DNA of 51,496 bases from Treponema sp. UBA6367. GTDB lineage: Bacteria; Spirochaetota; Spirochaetia; Treponematales; Treponemataceae. The notes beneath the pieces are model-generated. The model was not told where the DNA came from, searched no databases, and worked only from the letters and a program-made list of their open reading frames with translations. This document shows, piece after piece, positions 24,802 through 32,874 of the stretch. The stretch lies in contig DJRF01000010.1 of the NCBI GenBank assembly GCA_002437725.1, forward strand, positions 480,708 through 532,203. Reading direction: 5' to 3'. The position numbers were made by a program, and so were the translations under genes. The first letter of the stretch is position 1, and every line of letters starts with the position of its first letter.

Positions 24802-26136
24802 TTATTCGCCTTCTCCATTTACCTTATTTTCAAATCTAGTGAGCGAAGGAAAGTAAATCATATCCACATTTCCGCAGGCTCCGTTTCTTTGTTTCGCAAC
24901 TATACATTTTGCTTCTTGAACAGTTGTGTCGTCAGTTTTATCAAGACGGTCTCTGTGAAGAAATAGAACAACATCTGCATCTTGTTCTATAGAGCCTGAG
25001 CCTCTAAGTTGGGCTAAATTAGGTTCCTGACCTTCTGCATCTCTTGCAACTTGACAGAGCGCAATAATCGGGATGTTTAACTCTCTAGCAAGAGCCTTTA
25101 GTGATTTTGAAATTTCAGAAACAGATTCAAAAACTTTTGCTTTTGGATCATCGGTTGAAATCAAACCGATATAATCTATAAAAATTACTTTTACATCGTA
25201 ATTTGCTTTCATTCTTCTAGCCATTGAACGTAATTCTAAAAGCTGCATATTAGGAGTGTCACAAATGTAAAGAGGTGCTTGGTAGCAAAGGGAAGCTCCA
25301 TCTTGAAGTTTTTTAAAGTCTGCAAGGCTAAGGGTTCCGCTCCTGATTTTTCCTCCAGGAATTCTTGCTACTTGAGAAAGCAGACGCTGTCCTATTGATT
25401 GATACGACATTTCTAGTGAGAAAAATCCGCATGGAATATGTTTTTCCACAGCTATTGTTTGCATCATAGAAAGGGCGAATGCGGTTTTTCCTATAGAAGG
25501 ACGGGCTCCAATTATTATAAGTTCAGAATTTTGAAACCCATTAGTCATTGTATCCAATCTTGCAATTCCACTTGGAATTCCTGTGAGGTCAGCATTGTTT
25601 TTGTATCTCATGTCAATTATGCTGATAGTAGAAGGAATAACCTGCTGCATTGTCCAAACATTAGAAGTAGAACTGTGATCTGCTAAGTTAAAAATTCTTT
25701 TTTCAATTTCTTCTAAAAGAAATTTTGTTTCTTTTGATTCATCAAAAGCTAATGCTTTTATATCTGCAGAAAGTCTAATCATATCGCGCCTTATAGCGCA
25801 TTCTTTTACAATATCGACATAAAAAGAAATATTTGCGCTCGTAGGAACTGTTTCTGTAAGTGAAGCAATATAAGCCGCTCCCCCAGCCTGCTCTAATTTT
25901 CCTGTTTTTGTAAGTTCGTCTTTTAGAGTTAATATATCGCCACGAATATTTTGCCTATTAAGAGAAGAAAGTCCTTCATAAACAACTTGATTTTGAAATG
26001 AATAAAAACGATCAGGAGAAAGTTGTGTAGCAACATCGCTCATAGCGTCCCAGTCAAGAAGAAGAGCCCCTAAAACTGCTTGCTCTGCATCGAGGTTATG
26101 AGGTGGTATTTTGTCTTTTAATTCTACGTGTTCCAT
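24802..26136 (-). CDS. dnaB: Replicative DNA helicase DnaB
   Basis: Hexameric 5'-3' helicase at the replication fork. The N-terminal domain starts at PPHNLDAEQAVLGALLLD near residue 11. The RecA-like domain has Walker A GARPSIGKTAF near 208-218, Walker B (VIFIDYIGLI) near 320, and the DVVLFLHRD strand near 390. At 444 aa it is normal and has no intein. The ribosome site is AGGGTAGGA. It has its own promoter and a roughly 100-base leader carrying two hairpins of repeat family R2. Confidence 0.96.
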   Translation of the reverse strand: MEHVELKDKIPPHNLDAEQAVLGALLLDWDAMSDVATQLSPDRFYSFQNQVVYEGLSSLNRQNIRGDILTLKDELTKTGKLEQAGGAAYIASLTETVPTSANISFYVDIVKECAIRRDMIRLSADIKALAFDESKETKFLLEEIEKRIFNLADHSSTSNVWTMQQVIPSTISIIDMRYKNNADLTGIPSGIARLDTMTNGFQNSELIIIGARPSIGKTAFALSMMQTIAVEKHIPCGFFSLEMSYQSIGQRLLSQVARIPGGKIRSGTLSLADFKKLQDGASLCYQAPLYICDTPNMQLLELRSMARRMKANYDVKVIFIDYIGLISTDDPKAKVFESVSEISKSLKALARELNIPIIALCQVARDAEGQEPNLAQLRGSGSIEQDADVVLFLHRDRLDKTDDTTVQEAKCIVAKQRNGACGNVDMIYFPSLTRFENKVNGEGE

Positions 26137-26160
26137 TCTTTATTTTCCTACCCTAAAAAG

Positions 26161-26227
26161 GAAGTTTATAACGCAACTTTTTAACGATAAAAACAGACTG
26201 TATTTTCGGTGTTTTATCTTAACTTCC
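26161..26227 (+). repeat. Two-hairpin dispersed repeat R2, copy 1 (dnaB leader)
   Basis: Aligns over about 62 bases with 42966-43027 and with the reverse complement of 51350-51412. Shared blocks are AAGTTT..AACGC.AACTT, GATAAAAACAGAC, ATTTTCGG and TTTTATCTT. An inner stem pairs GATAAAAACA with TGTTTTATC; outer arms AAGGAAGTT/AACTTCCTT close the structure here. Lies between the dnaB promoter and its start. Confidence 0.75.
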
Positions 26228-26245
26228 TTAAAAAATAATTAACAA

Positions 26246-26275
26246 TTTATAAACAAGTTGTCCACAAAGCGTCAA
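26246..26275 (-). promoter_or_regulatory. dnaB promoter with a DnaA-box-like spacer
   Basis: On the minus strand TTGACG (26270-26275), 18-base spacer, TATAAA (26246-26251). The spacer contains, on the plus strand, TTGTCCACA (26258-26266), one base from the classical DnaA box TTATCCACA. DnaA control of dnaB is an inference. Confidence 0.5.
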
Positions 26276-26292
26276 ACATATTTAAATACAAC

Positions 26293-26323
26293 AAAGGCCG
26301 TTCCCAAAAAGAGAACAGCCTTT
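26293..26323 (-). terminator. Intrinsic terminator of the rpsF-ssb-rpsR-rplI operon
   Basis: On the minus strand AAGGCTGTTCTC pairs with GGGAACGGCCTT around TTTTT, shortly after the rplI stop. The T tail is weak (TGTTGTATTT). Confidence 0.75.
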
Positions 26324-26350
26324 ATCTAAATCTAAAGATTTTTAATTTAA

Positions 26351-26878
26351 TTAATCTTTAGGTTCTTCTTTTTTTTCTTCAGAAGCTTCATCTTTTGCAG
26401 GTTTTTCTTTCTTTTCAGAAACTTCTGCTCCACCCTGTGCTTTTACCGTAAACTTTACTTCTGCAGATGCGGCTTCATAAAGCTTTATAATCGCATGGTA
26501 GTTTCCTACAGATTTTATTGCAAGGCCTGGAATTTCAATGCGTTTTCTTTCAATTTCAAAGCCATTTTTAGCAAATGCTTCTGAAAGAACTGTAGATGTA
26601 ACAGCACCGTAAAGTTTTCCGTTTGCGCCAGCTGGCATTTCAATTTCCAATGCAAGTGCTTCAAGTTTTTCCTTGAGGCTTTTAGCATTCTGTCTTTTTA
26701 CTTCCTTGCGAGCTTCAATTTCAGCTTTTTTTGCTTCAAATAAAGCCGCTGTTGCATCATTGTAAGGAACAGCAAGATTTCTAGGAAGAAGAAAGTTGCG
26801 AGCATATCCGTTAGCAACATTTTTTACATCACCTTCTTCACCAAGGTATTTTACATCAACATTAAGAATTACTTTCAT
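26351..26878 (-). CDS. rplI: 50S ribosomal protein L9 with charged tail
   Basis: Binds 23S rRNA at the base of the L1 stalk. It begins MKVILNVDVKYLGEEGDV, and the N-domain signature GYARNFLLPRNLAVPYN lies near residue 24. The C-terminal domain ends near residue 150; another 25 residues rich in Lys/Glu (KKEKPAKDEASEEKKEEPKD) follow. Typical L9 is about 149 aa, so the 175-aa form carries an extension. Last gene of the ribosomal operon. Confidence 0.96.
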   Translation of the reverse strand: MKVILNVDVKYLGEEGDVKNVANGYARNFLLPRNLAVPYNDATAALFEAKKAEIEARKEVKRQNAKSLKEKLEALALEIEMPAGANGKLYGAVTSTVLSEAFAKNGFEIERKRIEIPGLAIKSVGNYHAIIKLYEAASAEVKFTVKAQGGAEVSEKKEKPAKDEASEEKKEEPKD

Positions 26879-26964
26879 TTTTCAAGCTCCTCTTGATTCT
26901 TTACTGACGTCACCAGGAGTAGGATCGCCAGCTTTAATAAAATAAGTTAAATTTAAAAACTAAA

Positions 26965-27291
26965 CTACTCTGTTACAAATGGAAGAAGACAAATTGAACG
27001 AGCTCTTTTTATTGCTCCAGCCAATTCCCTTTGGTGCTTTGCACAAGTTCCTGTAATGCGTCTAGGAAGAATTTTACCTCTTTCAGTTGTAAAGCGGCGC
27101 AAGCCATCTGAATCTTTGTAGTCAATTTTTGCTTTGTTAGCACAGAAACGACAAACTTTTTTGCGGAAGAATGTCTTTCCCTTTGCACGACCGTTGTCGC
27201 GACCGTCGTCTTCGCGACCTTCTGTTTCTACAGAAGCTGCTTTCTGAGCAACTTCTTTTTCTTCATACATATCTTTTGTTTCTTCTGACAT
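26965..27291 (-). CDS. rpsR: 30S ribosomal protein S18 with N-terminal extension
   Basis: Binds S6 and the 16S platform. The S18 core starts near residue 38 (FFRKKVCRFCANKAKIDYKD) and includes the YKD..LRRFTTERGKILPRRITG pattern, ending in AIKRARSICLLPFVTE. The CxxC pair (Cys47, Cys50) is typical of metal-binding S18. An acidic, Arg/Gly-rich extension of about 37 residues precedes it, making 108 aa instead of about 75. Third gene of the operon. Confidence 0.95.
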   Translation of the reverse strand: MSEETKDMYEEKEVAQKAASVETEGREDDGRDNGRAKGKTFFRKKVCRFCANKAKIDYKDSDGLRRFTTERGKILPRRITGTCAKHQRELAGAIKRARSICLLPFVTE

Positions 27292-27306
27292 TGTATTTAC
27301 TCCAAT

Positions 27307-27798
27307 TTAGAAAGGAATATCCTCGGGGAAGTCTCCTCCTGTACCACCGTATGAATCATTGTCATAACTAGGTGATGGAGTTGCCATTGGTTGAGTGAAA
27401 GTCTGTTTAGGTTGGAATCCGCCAGATGCACCCCCAGTCGTCTGACCGCCATCTGCTCTTCCACCTAAAAGCTGAACATTTGTTGCAACGATAGAAACTT
27501 TACTAAATTTCTGTCCGTCTTTTTCCCATCTGTCTTGCTTTAGATAACCATCAACCGCAATCTGTTTCCCTTTTGTTAGATAAGGTTTTAGATTTTCTGC
27601 AGTTTTTCCCCAAATTGTTACATCGAAAAAATTAGCTTCTTCGATCCATTGTTCACCGCTTTTACGGCTCCTGTTGACAGCTATGCTCACTGTAGCCCTG
27701 GCTTGACCGTTTCCAACATATCCGAAAGAACGTTCATCTGCTCCTAGGTCCTTAGTAAGTCTGCCTACAAGAACTACGTGATTTAAATCTGTCGCCAT
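27307..27798 (-). CDS. ssb: Single-stranded DNA-binding protein SSB
   Basis: Covers single-stranded DNA in replication and repair. An OB-fold spans residues 1-110 (LNHVVLVGRLTKDLG ... FDVTIWGKTAENLKPYLTKG). A Gly/Thr/Gln-rich linker then leads to the tip DFPEDIPF, the standard site for partner proteins. At 163 aa it has usual length. It sits between rpsF and rpsR, the classic order. Confidence 0.97.
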   Translation of the reverse strand: MATDLNHVVLVGRLTKDLGADERSFGYVGNGQARATVSIAVNRSRKSGEQWIEEANFFDVTIWGKTAENLKPYLTKGKQIAVDGYLKQDRWEKDGQKFSKVSIVATNVQLLGGRADGGQTTGGASGGFQPKQTFTQPMATPSPSYDNDSYGGTGGDFPEDIPF

Positions 27799-27818
27799 TG
27801 TTTTACCTCTAAAACTAA

Positions 27819-28103
27819 TTATTTTTCTTCAAGTTTTACGAAAAGGTATTTTAAAAGATTGCTTTGAATCTTAAATGCCTTGTCGATTTCTGTAATCTTA
27901 GAAGGATTAAGTTTTAGTGTGAAAAGAATAAATCGTCCTTTTTTCTGCTTTTTTACTTCATAGGTAAGATCTCTGTCACCAAAAAGGTCTTCTTTTTCGA
28001 TTTCAGCACCAAAAGATTTAAGCGTTTCGCGTACTTCGTCAGCAGCTTTTTTTGACTTCTCTTCATCAAGTGGGAAGATAGTCATAAGTTCATACTTTCT
28101 CAT
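27819..28103 (-). CDS. rpsF: 30S ribosomal protein S6
   Basis: Partner of S18 on the 30S platform. MRKYELMTIFPLDEEK opens the ferredoxin-like fold. The family pattern LTYEVKKQKKGRFILF is near residue 50, and the C-terminus ends LLKYLFVKLEEK. At 94 aa it is normal. First gene of rpsF-ssb-rpsR-rplI, with AAGGAG before the ATG and a sigma-70 promoter about 55 bases upstream; the leader forms a hairpin. Confidence 0.96.
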   Translation of the reverse strand: MRKYELMTIFPLDEEKSKKAADEVRETLKSFGAEIEKEDLFGDRDLTYEVKKQKKGRFILFTLKLNPSKITEIDKAFKIQSNLLKYLFVKLEEK

Positions 28104-28125
28104 AATTTCTCCTTATGGACAAATG

Positions 28126-28143
28126 GAGACTACTACTAGTCTC
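28126..28143 (-). promoter_or_regulatory. Leader hairpin before rpsF
   Basis: GAGACT and AGTCTC form a perfect 6-bp stem in the rpsF 5' untranslated region. An outer CCTT upstream can pair with AAGG of the ribosome site, so the SD may be partly hidden. The loop does not show the CCG expected of the known S6:S18 leader motif. Confidence 0.4.
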
Positions 28144-28158
28144 AAGGGGTGTTCTTAT

Positions 28159-28187
28159 ATGTTACAAAAATATTAATTTATAGTCAA
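28159..28187 (-). promoter_or_regulatory. Promoter of the rpsF operon
   Basis: On the minus strand TTGACT (28182-28187), 17-base spacer, TAACAT (28159-28164). Leader about 50 bases. Confidence 0.6.
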
Positions 28188-28217
28188 TAACTAAGTTGGC
28201 AGCATACCACAATCTTC

Positions 28218-28290
28218 TTCAGCAAATTTGAAATTCGCTGAAAGCGTTTTTTTTAACAGTTATAAAAGACTTGAAATTTAGGCTACTTAA
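28218..28290 (+). repeat. Intergenic repeat family R1, full copy, overlapping the rodA stop
   Basis: TTCAGC(A/G)AATTT arms form a hairpin (10 of 11 pairs, loop TGA) followed by eight T, then a conserved tail (TTATAAAAGACTTGAAATTT, AGGCT). This reads as a terminator on the plus strand, although both neighbours (rodA, rpsF) are on minus. Same family as 1-75 and 42471-42547. Confidence 0.6.
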
Positions 28291-29600
28291 ATAAAATCAA
28301 ACTTTCTGCTGTTTATGCTCATTAAAAGACCTATTGCAGTCATAGCAGTTAGTAATGATGAACCCCCGTAAGAGAGAAACAAAAGTGGAATTCCAGTAAT
28401 AGGCATTATTCCCATTACCATTCCAACATTTATAAAAAAGTGAATCATAAACATGCCTAAAATGCCGGCTGAAATATACATTCCAAATCTGTTGGATGCA
28501 TTTTTTACAATTATTAAGGTTCTCAACATGAGTACCAAATATATTAAAAAAACAAAGCATCCGCCTAAAAAGCCCCATTCTTCAGAAAGAATACTAAAAA
28601 TAAAGTCAGTAGATTGCTGAGGCAAATATCTGTAATGGCTTTGTGTACCGTGTAAAAAAGAGCGGCCAAAAAGACCTCCCGAGCCAATTGCTATTTTAGA
28701 TTGAATTATGTTCCAGCCAGCCCCTAGCCTGTCTATATCTGGATTCATGAAGATAATAAGTCTTTGCAACTGATAGGTTTTTAGAACTTTATCTGCAATA
28801 GATGACATTGCAAGTCCGATTGTTATAATTGAAAAAGTGTATGCAATCCAATAAAAATATCTCCTTCCATGAAAGTACTTTCTTACAATCAAAGCTATAA
28901 AAAAGATTAAAGCGGAAGCCATAATTAAAATAAGCTTTAACTTAAATGTTGTAAGAGAAGTTATCAATCTAAAAGAATTTTTTGCTATATATTGATTCCA
29001 AACTGGTAAAATTGTGAAGAAGATTGTTGCAAATCCTGCACCTATAATAAAAAGCAAAAATCTTATTGGAATTCCTGATACAAAACACATAACAAGAAAA
29101 ATTGGTATGTACACGGAGGCAGAACCCATGTCTGGTTGAATTAAAATTAGTCCGCAAGGAATAATAAAAATTGCTAATGCGATTATAAATCTTTTAATCT
29201 GATTTTCGTTTATAGAAATATCCAAATATTTTGCAAGTGCTAAAATAAAAACTATTTTAGTAAACTCTGAAGGTTGTATGCCAAAATCTCCTATTCCAAG
29301 CCAGCTTCTAGCTCCGTTTACTTTTTTTCCAAACAGGAATGTTATGACTAGAAGTATTATTGAAGCTGCATAAATCCATTGTGCAGGACGTTCTAATTTT
29401 CTGTAATCGTAGAGCGCAAAAAAAATCATAAAGGCAAGGCCGATTACTGTCCAAATAATTTGTTTTATATATTCATTAGTTCTTAAAATACCATCTGCGT
29501 CTATTCCTGAAGAATATATAAAAGCAATTCCTGTGGCAACCAAAATGATTACACAAATGAACAATATATAATCGAATGCGTCCCAAAATCTGCCTTTCAT
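28287..29600 (-). CDS. rodA: Peptidoglycan glycosyltransferase RodA
   Basis: SEDS-family polymerase making glycan strands during side-wall elongation. About ten membrane helices. Family motifs: NGARSWLGIGDFGIQPSEFTK around residue 94 and near the end GIPLLFLSYGGSSLL. The extracellular loop contains QSKIAIGSGGLFGRSF. At 437 aa it is slightly long because of an extra hydrophilic insert around 200-240. It directly follows PBP2 (7-base gap), the cognate transpeptidase. Confidence 0.95.
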   Translation of the reverse strand: MKGRFWDAFDYILFICVIILVATGIAFIYSSGIDADGILRTNEYIKQIIWTVIGLAFMIFFALYDYRKLERPAQWIYAASIILLVITFLFGKKVNGARSWLGIGDFGIQPSEFTKIVFILALAKYLDISINENQIKRFIIALAIFIIPCGLILIQPDMGSASVYIPIFLVMCFVSGIPIRFLLFIIGAGFATIFFTILPVWNQYIAKNSFRLITSLTTFKLKLILIMASALIFFIALIVRKYFHGRRYFYWIAYTFSIITIGLAMSSIADKVLKTYQLQRLIIFMNPDIDRLGAGWNIIQSKIAIGSGGLFGRSFLHGTQSHYRYLPQQSTDFIFSILSEEWGFLGGCFVFLIYLVLMLRTLIIVKNASNRFGMYISAGILGMFMIHFFINVGMVMGIMPITGIPLLFLSYGGSSLLTAMTAIGLLMSINSRKFDFI

Positions 29601-29607
29601 AATGCTT

Positions 29608-31494
29608 TTATTCCTGTCTATTTCCGTTTTTCATAAGGTATTTAAATCCAAGTGCTGTTACAGCCTCTTCATAAGTCTGTTTTGCAAAAATTCCTTGAAT
29701 AATTATATTAGTTGCGTAAGGTGCCCACCATTCCCATGGATTGCAAGCTTCTACCAAGGTTGCTACAACAACTTGTTCTTCAACAGGAGCGTCGTATGGA
29801 GCATAGGCAACCATCCAAGAATGCCAGCTGTCTTTATAACCTGTTACTTCGGCTGTTCCTGTTTTTCCAGCAGCCTTTACAATTTTGTTATGCATTGGAT
29901 ACTGAGGAGTACCATCTGATATTGTATATCTCATTATTTCTTGTATTTGAGGCCAAACTTCTGGATTTACATTTGATTTAAAAAGAATTTCAGGTTTTAT
30001 CTCTTGAACAACTTCGTTTGTAACAGGATCTCTAACTTCTTTTAAAAGATGCGGTTTATAAATTACGCCAGAATTTGCAACCATTGCAGCCATATTCGCA
30101 ACGTGCAAAGGAGTTGCCGTCATATATCCTTGACCAATAGAGGCTGACATCGTATCTCCCCCTAACCAGCGTTCGTGAAATTTTCGCTCTTTCCATTCTG
30201 CTGTAGGAACAAAACCTGAAGTTTGACTAGGCAAATCTATCTGCGTTCTTTGCCCAAAGCCAAATTCCTTTGAGTATGAAGAAATTAAATTGATTCCAAG
30301 ATGATCTCTTCCCACAATCCAGTAATAAACGTCACAGGATTGTGCTAATGCGTTTTTTAAATCAAGCCACCCATGTCCAGGTTTTTTTACATGGCAGTGG
30401 AAGACTCTATTTCCGTAGTTTAATTCTCCCTTGCATTCAATTTTTTTTGAAGAAGGAAAAGCATCTTCGTTTAGCATCGCTGTTGAAATCACTATTTTAA
30501 ATGTGGATGCAGGTGGATAAGCTGCATTTACAGCTCTATTTAAAAGCGGCTGATTTTTAGAATCTTCTATAAGAGATTGATAATAAGAACTTGATTCATC
30601 TGTATTAAATATATTTGGATCAAAATACGGATATGAAACCATCGCAAGAATTTCACCATTGGAAGGTTTTAACACAACCACTGCTCCAACTCGATTGCCA
30701 AGAGTTTTTTCAGCCAAAGTTTGTATTTCAGTATCAATTGTTAAAATAAGGCTTTTTCCAGTTTTAGGCGGCTCAATAACCGGTTTGTCAGAAATTACTC
30801 GTCCGCGAACATCTACAAGGCGGCTTTCTCTTCCTGGTTTTCCTTGTAGAAGAGCATCGTACTGTTTTTCTATTCCTGTTTTTCCTACAATACTGTTTCT
30901 TGTGTATCCTTGATTATACATTAAGTTCATTTCTTCTCGTGTTATATCACCAACATATCCAATAACATGAGCTAAAGAACCTGTTTCAATGTAGGTTCGT
31001 ATAGGTTTTGAAATCCAAGAAACACCTGGAAGATCTGTTTTGTTTTCTGCAATATTTGAAATTACTGAGAAAGGAACATTTGATTTTATCTGGAAAGAAG
31101 AATAAGAACGTCTGCTTCTTAACGGAACTTTCTTATCTATTTCAAGTTTTGAAATTCCAAGCATGGCAGCTAATTTGTTTGCAACAGTATCATAATGTCC
31201 CGCAGGAATTTCTCCTGGAGTTATCTCTACAGCAAAAGCGTTTGTATTGACCACCATTGGCAAGGTTGCATTTCGGTCAAAAATTTCTCCTCTTTGTGCT
31301 GGTAGAACATTTACTTGGTTTGAATTTATTTCAGATTGCGAACGGTATGAACTTCCATTTCTTATTTGCAGAAAAAAAAGCCGGTAAAAATAAATAAGAA
31401 AAAAAATGATTATCATAAAGCCAAGAAAGAGAATTCTGTTATTTTTATCTATTGATGAATTTCGGGCTGACCGTATGCTTCTACGAAAACCCAT
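29608..31494 (-). CDS. mrdA: Penicillin-binding protein 2 (transpeptidase)
   Basis: Class B PBP that cross-links peptidoglycan with RodA. N-terminal membrane anchor near 22-45 (ILFLGFMIIIFFLIYFYRLFF). Dimer/pedestal domain to about 240. The transpeptidase has ASTFK (active Ser near 329), SCD (second motif) near 388, and KTGTAE near 544. At 628 aa it is normal for PBP2. It overlaps mreD by one base. Target of beta-lactams by family. Confidence 0.96.
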   Translation of the reverse strand: MGFRRSIRSARNSSIDKNNRILFLGFMIIIFFLIYFYRLFFLQIRNGSSYRSQSEINSNQVNVLPAQRGEIFDRNATLPMVVNTNAFAVEITPGEIPAGHYDTVANKLAAMLGISKLEIDKKVPLRSRRSYSSFQIKSNVPFSVISNIAENKTDLPGVSWISKPIRTYIETGSLAHVIGYVGDITREEMNLMYNQGYTRNSIVGKTGIEKQYDALLQGKPGRESRLVDVRGRVISDKPVIEPPKTGKSLILTIDTEIQTLAEKTLGNRVGAVVVLKPSNGEILAMVSYPYFDPNIFNTDESSSYYQSLIEDSKNQPLLNRAVNAAYPPASTFKIVISTAMLNEDAFPSSKKIECKGELNYGNRVFHCHVKKPGHGWLDLKNALAQSCDVYYWIVGRDHLGINLISSYSKEFGFGQRTQIDLPSQTSGFVPTAEWKERKFHERWLGGDTMSASIGQGYMTATPLHVANMAAMVANSGVIYKPHLLKEVRDPVTNEVVQEIKPEILFKSNVNPEVWPQIQEIMRYTISDGTPQYPMHNKIVKAAGKTGTAEVTGYKDSWHSWMVAYAPYDAPVEEQVVVATLVEACNPWEWWAPYATNIIIQGIFAKQTYEEAVTALGFKYLMKNGNRQE

Positions 31495-32000
31495 TATTCA
31501 ATTTCCTCCGATTTTGTGCTTATAATATTTTTAAAAAGATTTAGGAATTTAAATACGAATGGAGCTAACAAAGAGTTTGCTATGAGTTCAAAAAGAAACA
31601 TAACTGAAAATACTTGATATGTTATAATTGATGTATAGAATAGCGACATAAGCCAAATGATAAGCGTCTTTGCAAATGTTCCGCAAAATCCTATTAAAAC
31701 AGGCATAAAAAATCCAGAATAATTTACAGTTCCGCCAAGCCAACCAGAAAGGTATCCAATCAAAGTCCTTAGAACGCAGTTAAAACCAAATGGTGCTCCT
31801 GAAAGGAAATCTAGAAAAAGACCAGAAATAAAACCTGTTGATTCTCCATACATTCTTCCATTGATTAATGAAAAATAAAGGACGCATAACAATACTAAGT
31901 CAGGAACTGCAGGTAAAACTGATATGTTTGAAAGAATAGCAGTTTCTAGTAATGAAAAACATAATAAAATAAGTGCTGAAACTGAAAAAGATTTTAGCAT
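31494..32000 (-). CDS. mreD: Rod shape-determining protein MreD
   Basis: Small inner-membrane protein of the elongasome, 168 aa with about five helices (VSALILLCFSLLETAILSN, then LVLLCVLYFSLINGRMYGES). MreD sequences diverge widely; the call rests on the hydrophobic pattern, the ESTGFISGLFLDFLSG segment and its place between mreC and PBP2. Start 3 bases after mreC. Confidence 0.9.
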   Translation of the reverse strand: MLKSFSVSALILLCFSLLETAILSNISVLPAVPDLVLLCVLYFSLINGRMYGESTGFISGLFLDFLSGAPFGFNCVLRTLIGYLSGWLGGTVNYSGFFMPVLIGFCGTFAKTLIIWLMSLFYTSIITYQVFSVMFLFELIANSLLAPFVFKFLNLFKNIISTKSEEIE

Positions 32001-32002
32001 TT

Positions 32003-32869
32003 TTAATTCCTTGCATCATTTATTTCTCTAAGATTGACGACTATTACATTTTCGAGTCTAGAAAAATCAATTATAGGTGTTAATTCAATATCTAAAGAAG
32101 TGTCATAATCTACAACAGTTATTTTTGAAATTGTTCCTAGAGGTATATCTCTCATATAATTATTGTTTTCTCCAGAGGTTACAACAATATCGCCGTAGTG
32201 CAGTTCTTCCAAAACCCTTTTTCTTATATAACGCATTTTTAACACTTCTGTTTGTATGCCAGTGCCATTTACAAGACCTAAATCCCTTGTGTTTTGAATT
32301 CTTGCAGATATGATGCAATCCAAATTATAAATTGGCATTACAACGCTTGTAAGAACACCTACTTGAACAATTTTTCCCACAAGTCCAGATGTTCCGTGTT
32401 CGTATGCAATTACAGGCATATTCTTTTTAATTCCATGAAAACTGCCTTTATTTATTGTTATATAAGCATTTAAATTGTCAGTTTCCCTGGAAATTATTTG
32501 AGCAGGATAATTTTTTTCTTCAAGTGAAGTTGCAAAGTCTAACTGTTCTTTTAATCGTTCGTTTTCTTTGCGTATTTCTGCATTTGAACGTTGCATTTGT
32601 TCATAATTTTCCAATTTTATAACAAGTTCGTCATAATCTTTTCGAAGCCTGCTAAGTTCCTTAGCAGCTCCAAAAGTTCTTGTAATCCCAGAAACAACAG
32701 AATGCACGCCGCTTTCTATTGAAGAAAAAATCGAAAATCCGATTTTTTTAAAATTTAGAACAAAACTTCCTGAACTAAATGCCAGCATGACGCCAGAGAA
32801 TAATAGGTATATAATTAGCATAAACTCTGAAAATTTAAATTTCAGAGAAAGTTTCTTTTTTGAAGCCAT
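32003..32869 (-). CDS. mreC: Rod shape-determining protein MreC
   Basis: Periplasmic elongasome scaffold that activates PBP2. Membrane helix near 14-36, coiled coil about 65-115 (LSRLRKDYDELVIKLENYEQ onward), then beta-barrel domains with the conserved GLVGKIVQVG and VTSGENNNYMRDIPLG segments. At 288 aa it is normal. It begins 5 bases after mreB. Confidence 0.94.
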   Translation of the reverse strand: MASKKKLSLKFKFSEFMLIIYLLFSGVMLAFSSGSFVLNFKKIGFSIFSSIESGVHSVVSGITRTFGAAKELSRLRKDYDELVIKLENYEQMQRSNAEIRKENERLKEQLDFATSLEEKNYPAQIISRETDNLNAYITINKGSFHGIKKNMPVIAYEHGTSGLVGKIVQVGVLTSVVMPIYNLDCIISARIQNTRDLGLVNGTGIQTEVLKMRYIRKRVLEELHYGDIVVTSGENNNYMRDIPLGTISKITVVDYDTSLDIELTPIIDFSRLENVIVVNLREINDARN

Positions 32870-32874
32870 CTTAC

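Noticed and set aside
30659..30913. Plus-strand open frame in the PBP2 gene
   Set aside because: Shadow of the PBP2 coding strand, without a ribosome site.
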